Shown here in pieces: positions 1 to 6,630 of a DNA stretch of 7,559 nt. The stretch comes from Synergistaceae bacterium. GTDB taxonomy: Bacteria; Synergistota; Synergistia; Synergistales; Aminobacteriaceae. The stretch lies in contig JAFVEW010000113.1 of the NCBI GenBank assembly GCA_017475805.1, positions 1-7,559 on the forward strand, read 5' to 3'. A model generated the notes under the pieces. The model made no database searches. It worked only from the letters and a program-made list of their open reading frames with translations, and was not told where the DNA came from. The position numbers and the translations under genes were made by a program. The first letter of the stretch is position 1. Each line of letters begins with the position of its first letter.

Positions 1-923
<923 letters not shown>

Positions 924-993
924 TTATTTTAAGGCCACATTACGAAATTTTGAGCTACTGTGAAGAGCGTTAGAGTGCTTATTAGTGGTTGGA

Positions 994-1014
994 TAATTAG
1001 GAGTTAGGAATTGA
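994..1014 (+). repeat. 7-bp tandem repeat block, left copy
   Basis: Three adjacent heptads, TAATTAG, GAGTTAG and GAATTGA, lie in the gap between the hydrolase gene and proS. The inner 16 bp, AATTAGGAGTTAGGAA (995-1010), occurs again as an exact reverse complement at 2174-2189 on the other side of the hydrolase gene. The function is unknown; it may be a dispersed intergenic repeat of this genome. Confidence 0.6.
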
Positions 1015-1055
1015 AAAATAAGAGCTAAAAACTTTTTCTTAAATCTTTTACACTC

Positions 1056-2087
1056 CTACTCAGGGTCTACAACCTTCTCAGGGACATAGACTCCTTTATT
1101 TTGAGCAGAATTGTTTTTCAAATACTGGTCAAAGAAATCAACCATGATTTTCATAACAGGCTCTTGAACCCAGTAAGGTCCGCCGTGAGCAGCATTCTTG
1201 ACAACGTAACGTTCAGCAACTGCGCCTTTTGCCTTTAACGCTTGGAATAAAATATCCGTCTGGCCGGGTGAAACGAGCGTATCTGCGTCGCCGTGCATCA
1301 TTAAAATCGGAACAAGATTTGCCGCGTTTTTCTCGACGTATGTAATCGGGCTTGCGTAGGCTGCTTCTTCGGGGTGAGCTAAAATTCCGCCGTCTTTTCC
1401 GCCGAATGTCGGAGTTCCTAAAGCCCAAAGAGCTTCAGTTGCGCCTGCTGAGGCGTGGCCTTTCTGATTTTCTTCGTCGTAATCCATGCCGATATTCGTT
1501 AAATCAGAAATTCCGAAAATATCAGCTGCACAGAGAACGTCGCTTGAGTAATCAAGAAAATCGCCTTTGTCAAATTCTTTCATGCCGTTCGTTAAACCTA
1601 CGAATGCAGAAAGATAACCGCCAGCACTGTTGCCTAAAATTCCTACGCGGTTAACATCAATGTTATACATATCGGCGTGAGCGCGAAGCCAACGAATAGC
1701 GGTCTTGCAGTCCTCAAGAGGAAGCGGGAACTTTGAAAGAGGAGCGTAACGATATTCAATGCTTGCTACAACATAACCGGCCTGAGCAAGTCTCATTCTC
1801 TGCTGGATCCAGTTATTTTTGGGAGCCATGATAAAGCCGCCGCCCGTTACGAAAACGATTAAGGGCATAGGGTCTTTGCCGCCGGGAACTAAAACATCCA
1901 TATGAAGAGCATAGAGCTGTGAGCCGCGCCAATATCCCTGAGCGAACGGAATATTCTCATAGAGATTAATAGCGTTTGTCGTGAGTTCGACATCGAGGAC
2001 TTTGCTTTCAAATTTCTTGGCCTCGTCAGCGAATGCCATTGAAGCAAACAGCGAAACAACTAAAATAGCTAATAAAACTTTACGCAT
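1056..2087 (-). CDS. Secreted alpha/beta hydrolase (esterase/lipase, BD-FAE-like)
   Basis: A 343-residue serine hydrolase, probably a carboxylester hydrolase acting outside the cytoplasmic membrane; the substrate cannot be read from sequence. Residues 1-20 form a signal peptide (MRK, hydrophobic core, SMAFA before DEA). The alpha/beta hydrolase core follows: an oxyanion-hole strand VTGGGF (80-85), EYRYAP (111-116), the nucleophile elbow GNSAGG with Ser154, HGDADTLV (265-272) with likely acid Asp269, and a C-terminal AAHGG with His301. The full triad is therefore present. The usual first residue of the HGGG oxyanion motif is Thr81 here. The start ATG at 2087 is supported by AGGAGG (2102-2097) 9 nt upstream and by the signal peptide. 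It lies 96 bp behind the zinc-ribbon gene, and both sides carry the inverted heptad repeats. Read-through from the upstream genes or an own promoter are both possible; I see no clear one. Related annotations could be acetyl xylan or feruloyl esterase, but nothing here decides that. Confidence 0.9.
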   Translation of the reverse strand: MRKVLLAILVVSLFASMAFADEAKKFESKVLDVELTTNAINLYENIPFAQGYWRGSQLYALHMDVLVPGGKDPMPLIVFVTGGGFIMAPKNNWIQQRMRLAQAGYVVASIEYRYAPLSKFPLPLEDCKTAIRWLRAHADMYNIDVNRVGILGNSAGGYLSAFVGLTNGMKEFDKGDFLDYSSDVLCAADIFGISDLTNIGMDYDEENQKGHASAGATEALWALGTPTFGGKDGGILAHPEEAAYASPITYVEKNAANLVPILMMHGDADTLVSPGQTDILFQALKAKGAVAERYVVKNAAHGGPYWVQEPVMKIMVDFFDQYLKNNSAQNKGVYVPEKVVDPE

Positions 2088-2096
2088 TAAAAAATA

Positions 2097-2116
2097 CCTC
2101 CTAAAAAAATTTTTTT
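2097..2116 (-). promoter_or_regulatory. Ribosome site of the hydrolase gene preceded by an A7T7 palindrome
   Basis: Read leftwards, A7T7 (2116-2103) runs directly into AGGAGG (2102-2097), which is 9 nt from the ATG at 2087. A similar A5T6-AGGAGG arrangement precedes the SPFH gene (6605-6621). Such A/T tracts are common in this AT-rich DNA, so the resemblance may be compositional. Confidence 0.7.
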
Positions 2117-2169
2117 ATTGCTTACGGATTTTTAATACCCGTTTACAATCCTGAAATTATTAAAACTTT

Positions 2170-2197
2170 CTACTTCCTAACTCCTAATTCCTACTTG
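2170..2197 (-). repeat. 7-bp tandem repeat block, right copy, overlapping a stop codon
   Basis: Four contiguous heptads are seen on the plus strand: CTACTTC, CTAACTC, CTAATTC and CTACTTG (consensus CTAMTTC). Read leftwards they supply the last three codons (Ser-Arg-Asn) and the TAG stop of the zinc-ribbon gene. The block contains the exact reverse complement of 995-1010, so the hydrolase gene sits between inverted copies. Confidence 0.7.
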
Positions 2198-2909
2198 TTT
2201 TTAAGATAATGCAACCGCAGCGTCCGCAGAAATTTTCTCTTGCGTCTCTCGCAGCACCGCAGCCGGCACACGGAATAATATCATCATTAGATTTATCATA
2301 TTTTTCATAATAATTCATACCCTTATTGCCGTGATAGCGAACTCGGTCGCCTTCATTAAGATAATCAAACCAGCTTGGCCTGTCTAATTCTGTTAATTTC
2401 TCAGAGCCTCCATCATCTTTGCGGAATTTAATTATAAATCGCGTGTGATATTCGATGTTAACGTTACCATTATTTTCTTTAGTTTTTCGTGTATATTCTT
2501 CGGTTTCTTTGTTCTCGACAACGCCTTCCCAGTCTTTGCGTGTTTTGTTATTAAAATAATACCAAACTAAATCTATAGTCCAGACGATTGCTAAAACACC
2601 GCTGTAAATTTTCAAGCCCTCAGCGTCAAAATCAAGTTCACCAGGAATTATAAAAAGAATAACGCCGATAATTAAACTTAAAATTATCATGCAAATTTGA
2701 AAAGTTTTCTTATTTCGTCCGTGCCAAGCAGCGAACGAAGGGTGATTGACTTGGGTTGACCAGCCTACGCCGCCTGCACCGATTGCGTTATCAGTGTCAA
2801 ACTTATCGTAAAAAGCTCCGCAGAATGGGCATTGAGTGTGTCCTTTCTCGACATTTTTTCCACATTTCCAACAGTAAAAATCGCCGTAACCGAATATTTT
2901 TTTTGCCAT
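2184..2909 (-). CDS. Membrane protein with N- and C-terminal zinc ribbons, function unknown
   Basis: A 241-residue protein I do not recognise as a named family. It starts with a zinc ribbon (Cys13, Cys16, Cys27, Cys30; CWKC and CPFC), continues with a Gly-rich linker, then two hydrophobic segments at about 71-90 and 102-118 forming a likely membrane hairpin. A soluble stretch (about 125-205) follows, including DWEGVVENKE, YHTRFIIKF and NEGDRVRYH, which resembles a small beta-barrel of the DUF3592 or SH3-like kind. It ends with a second zinc ribbon (Cys214, Cys217, Cys228, Cys231; CAGC and CGRC). Both ribbons would face the same side, probably the cytoplasm. The ATG follows the stop of the upstream gene by only 9 nt, and no Shine-Dalgarno sequence is visible (the leader is A/T only), so translation may be coupled to the coiled-coil gene. 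The final residues SRN and the stop come from the 7-bp repeat. Such proteins often act as membrane sensors or adaptors, but that is inference. Confidence 0.8.
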   Translation of the reverse strand: MAKKIFGYGDFYCWKCGKNVEKGHTQCPFCGAFYDKFDTDNAIGAGGVGWSTQVNHPSFAAWHGRNKKTFQICMIILSLIIGVILFIIPGELDFDAEGLKIYSGVLAIVWTIDLVWYYFNNKTRKDWEGVVENKETEEYTRKTKENNGNVNIEYHTRFIIKFRKDDGGSEKLTELDRPSWFDYLNEGDRVRYHGNKGMNYYEKYDKSNDDIIPCAGCGAARDARENFCGRCGCIILKTSRN

Positions 2910-2918
2910 TTTTTAATA

Positions 2919-3305
2919 TTATTTAGTCATAAAATGCTGGACGACCGCCACAGCAACAGGCGCGATTATGGCAGCAGCCGTGAATAAAATTCCAAATAAT
3001 GTAAACCATTTATTTTGAGATTCTTTCATATCGTCAAAACGGTCATTTGTAGCTTTTATTTCAGTATGGAGAACGTTGATTTCGCCACGAAGATCACTAA
3101 TCTCAGCTCGCATTTCGCTGCGAAAGCTATTAATTTCCGAACGAATTTCAGCGAACATAGCTTTAACCTCTGCCATGTTTCTATCGAGCCTCTCATCAAC
3201 TACTTCTTTGTTAAATTCTGCACGCTCTCTCACGTTTTTAAGCTGAAGGTCAAAAATTTTTTGCGATACGTATTCATTATCTATTGCGCTTGCTCCATTC
3301 ATCAT
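2919..3305 (-). CDS. Small tail-anchored coiled-coil protein, function unknown
   Basis: A 128-residue protein with a charged, largely helical body and one C-terminal membrane segment (about 100-122, WFTLFGILFTAAAIIAPVAV) ending in HFMTK. Residues about 45-97 show a clear heptad pattern with repeated EI/EM/DL steps (AEIRSEI, RSEMRAEISDL, RGEINVL), so it should form a coiled-coil oligomer facing the cytoplasm. The layout recalls DUF1640-type or phage XhlA-like proteins, but no specific family can be assigned. The start ATG at 3305 overlaps the cobA-hemD stop (TAATG, sharing one A), and a second ATG follows at once (3302). GGAGG in the end of cobA-hemD is 6 nt from the first ATG and 9 nt from the second, so either may be used. 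The overlap implies translational coupling to cobA-hemD and co-regulation with tetrapyrrole synthesis; a functional link is unproven. Confidence 0.8.
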   Translation of the reverse strand: MMNGASAIDNEYVSQKIFDLQLKNVRERAEFNKEVVDERLDRNMAEVKAMFAEIRSEINSFRSEMRAEISDLRGEINVLHTEIKATNDRFDDMKESQNKWFTLFGILFTAAAIIAPVAVAVVQHFMTK

Positions 3306-4678
3306 TAATCCCCTCCCTTAACGACTGCATTAAAAATTTCTTCCATAGTTGCCTGTCTCGCAACTTCAATATCAATAAATCCTTGTCGTTCAGCCTCTTC
3401 AGCAGTTTGTCTGCCTATACACACAGCTTTAACTTCGCGCATGTTTTTAACACTTTCAGCAAAGCCTCGGACAGTTGAAGCCGACGTGAATATTATTATG
3501 TCTAAAAATTTTGGGACGTGAGTTAATTTTACAAAATCGGTTTTATAAATACAAATTTCTTCAAAATTCCATGATATTTTCGGGCCGTTTGTAGCTCTAA
3601 ACATCAAAACTTTACCTGAAAGGCCGTTAGCTAAATTTTCAAGGTCAAAAACTTCCGGGATAAAATCGACCTTCAAGCCGTGATTTCTCAAAGCCTCCGC
3701 CGTTGCCAAACCTATAGCGGCAATTTTTGCATTGCCGATTTCTCGAATGTCGCGATTAGCTTCACTTAGTAATTCAAAAAAAGCCTCAACGCCTGTAACG
3801 CTCGTGAATCCTATCCAATCATAATCGGAAATTTTTTTATTATCGAGAGAATTTTTTATGACGCTTGTTTTAATTGTCGGCATCATGATAACTTCTGCGC
3901 CTGCATCCCTAAGCATTGATGCTAATTTTTCGCCGCGTCCTGCAGGTCTTGTGATTAAAATTCGCTTGTTGTTTAGAGGTAAATTTTTCCGCCAATCTAA
4001 ATTTAATTTTGCAACATTGCCAACAACTATAATCGCTGGCGGATTAACTTTTTTTGCGGCCTCATAAAGATTTTTCAATGAAGTTTTCATTACGCGCTGC
4101 TGTGAAGTCGTGCCGTTTGAAATTATCGCGCAAGGAGTTTCAGGAGAAAATTTTTCTAACAATTTTTTTCCAAGTTCTTCAGCGTTGCTTACTCCCATTA
4201 AAAAAATAGCAGTTGAGTCTTCAAAATCCGGGATTAAATTATTTTTGTCGTGAGCCGTAAAAATATTGACGCCGCTTGAATAATCTCTGTGAGTCGCAGG
4301 TATGCCCGCATAGGCCGGTACAGAAAGCGCAGAACTCACGCCCGGAACAATCTCGAAATTTAATCCGGCTTTGATGATTGCTTCAGCTTCTTCGCCGCCG
4401 CGTCCAAATAAAAAAGGGTCGCCGCCTTTGAGCCTAACGATATTTTTATAAATTTTAGCTTTTTCTACGATTAAATTTTCAATTTCACGTTGAGAAACTT
4501 TGTGAGAGCCTGCGATTTTTCCGACGTCAATTTTTTCTGCCCGCTCAGGAATCATTGCTAAAACTCCTTCGCCAACGAGCCTATCATAAATAACAACGTC
4601 AGCTTTCATTAAAATTTCATAGCCCCTAAGAGTTAATAATCCTGAATCACCCGGTCCTGCGCCGATAAGATAAATCAT
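3305..4678 (-). CDS. cobA-hemD: Fused uroporphyrinogen-III C-methyltransferase / uroporphyrinogen-III synthase (CobA-HemD)
   Basis: A 457-residue bifunctional cytoplasmic enzyme. The N-terminal part (1 to about 230) is S-adenosylmethionine uroporphyrinogen III methyltransferase, which makes precorrin-2. It has the GAGPGD loop (6-11), RLKGGDPFLFGRGGEE (82-97), PGVSSA (112-117) and GIPATHR (125-131). The C-terminal part (about 238-455) is HemD, which closes and inverts ring D of hydroxymethylbilane to give uroporphyrinogen III. Its two Rossmann-like lobes show as ILITRP (240-245), FTSVTGVEAFF (291-301), IAAIGLATAEAL (319-330), IIFTSASTVRGF (395-406) and AVCIGRQTAEEA (418-429). HemD is poorly conserved, so it is called mainly from these pieces and the fusion context, an arrangement known in Firmicutes and some other anaerobes. 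The ATG at 4678 follows AAAGGAGA (4695-4688) by 9 nt. It lies 134 bp behind hemC, whose product is the HemD substrate. The methyltransferase motif usually written TGH reads TAH (141-143). Confidence 0.96.
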   Translation of the reverse strand: MIYLIGAGPGDSGLLTLRGYEILMKADVVIYDRLVGEGVLAMIPERAEKIDVGKIAGSHKVSQREIENLIVEKAKIYKNIVRLKGGDPFLFGRGGEEAEAIIKAGLNFEIVPGVSSALSVPAYAGIPATHRDYSSGVNIFTAHDKNNLIPDFEDSTAIFLMGVSNAEELGKKLLEKFSPETPCAIISNGTTSQQRVMKTSLKNLYEAAKKVNPPAIIVVGNVAKLNLDWRKNLPLNNKRILITRPAGRGEKLASMLRDAGAEVIMMPTIKTSVIKNSLDNKKISDYDWIGFTSVTGVEAFFELLSEANRDIREIGNAKIAAIGLATAEALRNHGLKVDFIPEVFDLENLANGLSGKVLMFRATNGPKISWNFEEICIYKTDFVKLTHVPKFLDIIIFTSASTVRGFAESVKNMREVKAVCIGRQTAEEAERQGFIDIEVARQATMEEIFNAVVKGGD

Positions 4679-4701
4679 AAATTGAAATCTCCTTTGTTTG
4701 T

Positions 4702-4707
4702 GTTATA
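4702..4707 (-). promoter_or_regulatory. Candidate -10 element (TATAAC) ahead of cobA-hemD
   Basis: Read leftwards, TATAAC lies at 4707-4702, 23 nt ahead of the cobA-hemD ATG. The -35 position at 17-bp spacing (4730-4725, ATATCA) is poor and falls between the two arms of the dyad at 4716-4747. It could be a regulated internal promoter, or chance in AT-rich DNA. Confidence 0.25.
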
Positions 4708-4715
4708 ATTCTTTC

Positions 4716-4747
4716 AATTACTTTTGATATTCGGGTCAGAAGTAATT
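4716..4747 (-). repeat. 8-bp inverted repeat with 16-nt loop ahead of cobA-hemD
   Basis: AATTACTT (4716-4723) and AAGTAATT (4740-4747) are perfect reverse complements separated by 16 nt, which include a GC-richer TCGGGTCAG. It may act as a DNA operator around the candidate promoter, or as an RNA hairpin in a hemC to cobA-hemD transcript. The AGTAAT of 4741-4746 can instead pair with ATTACT at 4752-4757 or 4764-4769. Confidence 0.5.
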
Positions 4748-4748
4748 T

Positions 4749-4772
4749 TTTATTACTACATTTATTACTACA
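4749..4772 (-). repeat. Perfect 2 x 12-bp tandem repeat between hemC and cobA-hemD
   Basis: TTTATTACTACA occurs twice back to back (4749-4760 and 4761-4772). Each unit carries ATTACT, the complement of the AGTAAT at 4741-4746. Its position, 40 bp behind the hemC stop and about 70 bp ahead of cobA-hemD, suggests a regulatory site for cobA-hemD, though a slippage product with no role is possible. Confidence 0.65.
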
Positions 4773-4812
4773 AAAATCTTAAAATTTTTTGCGATAATCA
4801 GCTCTAATAAAT

Positions 4813-5667
4813 TCAATTAAAAATTTTTTCAGCAAGCTCTCGCCCGATCGTTTCAGCTTCGTAAAGATTGCCTGATAAAACTCCGCGATAAAATTTTTTA
4901 GTAGCCTCGTCAATATAAAGCCCTTTAAGAGTCAAAGTTTCACCTTTTATATTTGCGAACGCTCCGACAGGGACATTACAGCCCGCGTTTAAGGCGCGTG
5001 AAAAACTTCGTTCAGCAAGTGCGCAAAATTTTGAATTTTCATCATTAACTTTTTCAAGATAAAAATAATTTTCGTTCCTCCGACCCTGACACACTAAAAT
5101 TCCCTGACCCGGCGCGGGTAAAATTTCATCGACTTCAAAAATTTTTGAAATTCTATTTTCGAGGCCGAGCCGTTTCAAACCTGCCGCAGCTAAGATTAAA
5201 GCGTCAAATTCTCCGTCGTCAAGTTTTTTTAATCTCGTATTAACATTGCCGCGAACGGGAATAATTTTTTTCTCAGGGAAAATTTTTTCAAGCTGCAATC
5301 TTCTTCTCAACGACGACGAACCGATTAAATTTATTTCACTCCTAATTATTAAGGCATCGCGAGGGTCTTCTCGTTTTGAATAAGCTACGATCGGCAGAGC
5401 TTCGTTAATATTTGCGGGCAAATCTTTCAAGCTATGAATAGCAAAATCAATCTCGTGATTTAACAGAGCCTTTTCAAGTTCAAGCGTGAACATTCCTTTT
5501 ATTCCTGCAGGGTCAGGCGAGAACGGCGACATATTTTTATCTCCGGAAGTTTTAATTTTGACTATGGAAATCTCAGCCTCAGGATAAAATTTCAAAATCT
5601 CCCGTGCGATTATTTCAGTTTGAGCAAGAGCAAGAGGACTCGCCCGAGTTCCGATTTTAATTTTCAC
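4813..5667 (-). CDS. hemC: Hydroxymethylbilane synthase (porphobilinogen deaminase, HemC)
   Basis: Cytoplasmic enzyme that joins four porphobilinogen molecules into hydroxymethylbilane on a dipyrromethane cofactor. The 284 residues carry the family marks in order: IGTRASPLALAQT (5-17), KTSGDK (39-44), HSLKDLP with catalytic Asp82 (78-84), REDPRDAL (99-106), SSSLRRR with substrate-binding Arg121/Arg122 (117-123), VRGNVNTRL (138-146), LAAAGLKRLGL (159-169), PAPGQG (184-189) and NAGCNVPVGAFA with the cofactor-anchoring Cys230. Length is somewhat below the typical 305-315 residues, mostly from a short C-terminal domain; no key residue is missing. The start is GTG at 5667, fixed by the conserved N-terminus and by AAAGGAG (5683-5677) 9 nt upstream. 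Its product is the substrate of the HemD half of the next gene. It diverges from the coiled-coil gene across 69 bp. No clear GC-rich terminator follows, so read-through into cobA-hemD is likely. Confidence 0.98.
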   Translation of the reverse strand: MKIKIGTRASPLALAQTEIIAREILKFYPEAEISIVKIKTSGDKNMSPFSPDPAGIKGMFTLELEKALLNHEIDFAIHSLKDLPANINEALPIVAYSKREDPRDALIIRSEINLIGSSSLRRRLQLEKIFPEKKIIPVRGNVNTRLKKLDDGEFDALILAAAGLKRLGLENRISKIFEVDEILPAPGQGILVCQGRRNENYFYLEKVNDENSKFCALAERSFSRALNAGCNVPVGAFANIKGETLTLKGLYIDEATKKFYRGVLSGNLYEAETIGRELAEKIFN

Positions 5668-5682
5668 GTTTTTTTACTCCTT

Positions 5683-5691
5683 TGTTATACT
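5683..5691 (+). promoter_or_regulatory. Candidate extended -10 promoter for the coiled-coil/SPFH gene pair
   Basis: TGTTATACT matches an extended -10 element (TGN followed by TATACT at 5686-5691), with a partial -35 match TTCACG (5663-5668) at 17-bp spacing. Transcription would start near 5698, about 40 nt ahead of the ATG at 5737. The site overlaps the hemC ribosome site, so the divergent genes could interfere or be co-controlled. Confidence 0.4.
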
Positions 5692-5736
5692 TTTCAAATA
5701 AAAAGCAGGATAAATTTTAACAGGAGAAAAATTTTC

Positions 5737-6594
5737 ATGCCCGAAGATTTAGAATTAGATGAAATAACAGCTCGACTCGTTACGGAATTGGCAGCGAGCA
5801 TAACGCCGACTTTGACTCAAAATTTGAATTCAGCCGTTCATGAAAGTCTGTCGGACTTTAAGCAGGAAAAACAAGAAAAGCAAGAGAAACTCGTCAATGA
5901 TTTTGCAAACGCTGTCGACCGCACAAACATGATTTCTAAAGATTTGCAAAATCAAATTGAAAAATCTTTGCGTTCAAATATCGAAGACAACCGCGCCGCC
6001 CGCACAATGATAATGCAGTCGATGAGAAATGTTTTCGACGAGATCACGGCTTTAAGAAAAAATCTTGATAAAGTCCCCGAAGCTGTCGACTCGGCTTTGA
6101 AAAACATTAAACCCGCAGAAAATAAAAATCCCGAAGTTTTAGCTGAGCTTGATAAAATCTCAAATTTAGTCAAAGAGCTTATAGACGGTCTTAGAAATTT
6201 CAGTGAAACTTATGCACGCGACAAGGAGCAGCGAAGCCCCGAAAATTTACAGGCCGACGCTAACGAAGCTAATGCGGGTCTTTTAGAAAAATTATTGAAC
6301 AATTCATTACCAGGACTTGAAGGACTTGTTAAAGCTCACGAAAAAGCTCAAAGTCATGAACTCGAAGAATTTTCAAAAGAAATTTCCGCTCTTCACAAAG
6401 AAAACGACAAGACTATAATTTTCAAGTTAAAAGAAGAATTTGAAAACGAGCTTGAAGAAAAATCAAAAGAAATTATTTCGCAGTTTGAAAACGAGCTTGA
6501 CGAGCGCGACAAAAAAATTTTTTTATTTTTGAAAATTATTGCGGGTTTATCAGGATTTTGCGTGATTTTATCGTTAGTTAAACTTTTTATATAA
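5737..6594 (+). CDS. Tail-anchored long coiled-coil protein, function unknown
   Basis: A 285-residue, highly charged, mostly helical protein I do not recognise. Residues 1-35 begin acidic and end with a hydroxyl/Asn-rich stretch; a KQEKQEKQEK tract lies at 42-51; coiled coil is likely over much of 40-125, 133-160 and 200-260. A single membrane segment (about 261-281) ends at the C-terminal LVKLFI, giving a tail-anchored protein with its bulk in the cytoplasm. Near the anchor, FENELEEKSKEI (235-246) and FENELDERDKKI (250-261) are an internal duplication. The ATG at 5737 is chosen because AGGAG (5722-5726) is 10 nt upstream. The open frame extends to 5620, but that would overlap hemC and add an implausible segment. 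The SPFH gene follows after 36 bp in the same direction with no terminator, so the two are probably one operon. A scaffold or partner role for the SPFH protein is inference. The layout is similar to that of the unrelated-looking 128-residue protein at 2919-3305. Confidence 0.85.
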   Translation: MPEDLELDEITARLVTELAASITPTLTQNLNSAVHESLSDFKQEKQEKQEKLVNDFANAVDRTNMISKDLQNQIEKSLRSNIEDNRAARTMIMQSMRNVFDEITALRKNLDKVPEAVDSALKNIKPAENKNPEVLAELDKISNLVKELIDGLRNFSETYARDKEQRSPENLQADANEANAGLLEKLLNNSLPGLEGLVKAHEKAQSHELEEFSKEISALHKENDKTIIFKLKEEFENELEEKSKEIISQFENELDERDKKIFLFLKIIAGLSGFCVILSLVKLFI

Positions 6595-6615
6595 TGACAA
6601 CAAGAAAAATTTTTT

Positions 6616-6621
6616 AGGAGG
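6616..6621 (+). promoter_or_regulatory. Strong ribosome site fixing the GTG start of the SPFH gene
   Basis: AGGAGG lies 9 nt ahead of the GTG at 6631, in the short gap after the coiled-coil gene, and decides the non-ATG start. An A5T6 tract directly precedes it. Confidence 0.85.
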
Positions 6622-6630
6622 AAAATAAAA

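Noticed and set aside
1014..1041. Possible intrinsic terminator behind the hydrolase gene (TAAGA/TCTTA stem, loop 13, then five U)
   Set aside because: The stem is only 5 bp and AT-rich; too weak to call without folding or transcript data.
1352..1654. Open frame of about 100 codons on the plus strand inside the hydrolase gene
   Set aside because: Arg/Leu-rich low-complexity translation antisense to a well-supported gene, with no ribosome site; a shadow frame.
3015..3478. Two plus-strand open frames opposite the small coiled-coil gene and the end of cobA-hemD
   Set aside because: Antisense to conserved or heptad-patterned coding sequence, with Ser/Phe/His-rich translations and no ribosome sites.
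4679..4812. Cobalamin riboswitch ahead of cobA-hemD
   Set aside because: The gap is too short and lacks a recognisable B12-box-like segment; only the AT-rich repeats are present.
5620..5736. In-frame upstream extension of the coiled-coil gene to an ATG at 5620
   Set aside because: It overlaps the start of hemC, has no ribosome site, crosses the promoter region, and adds a segment unlike the rest; AGGAG ahead of 5737 gives a better start.
6511..6524. A7T7 palindrome identical to that at 2103-2116
   Set aside because: It lies in coding sequence (Lys-Lys-Ile-Phe-Leu codons) and reflects base composition, so no shared regulatory role is claimed.
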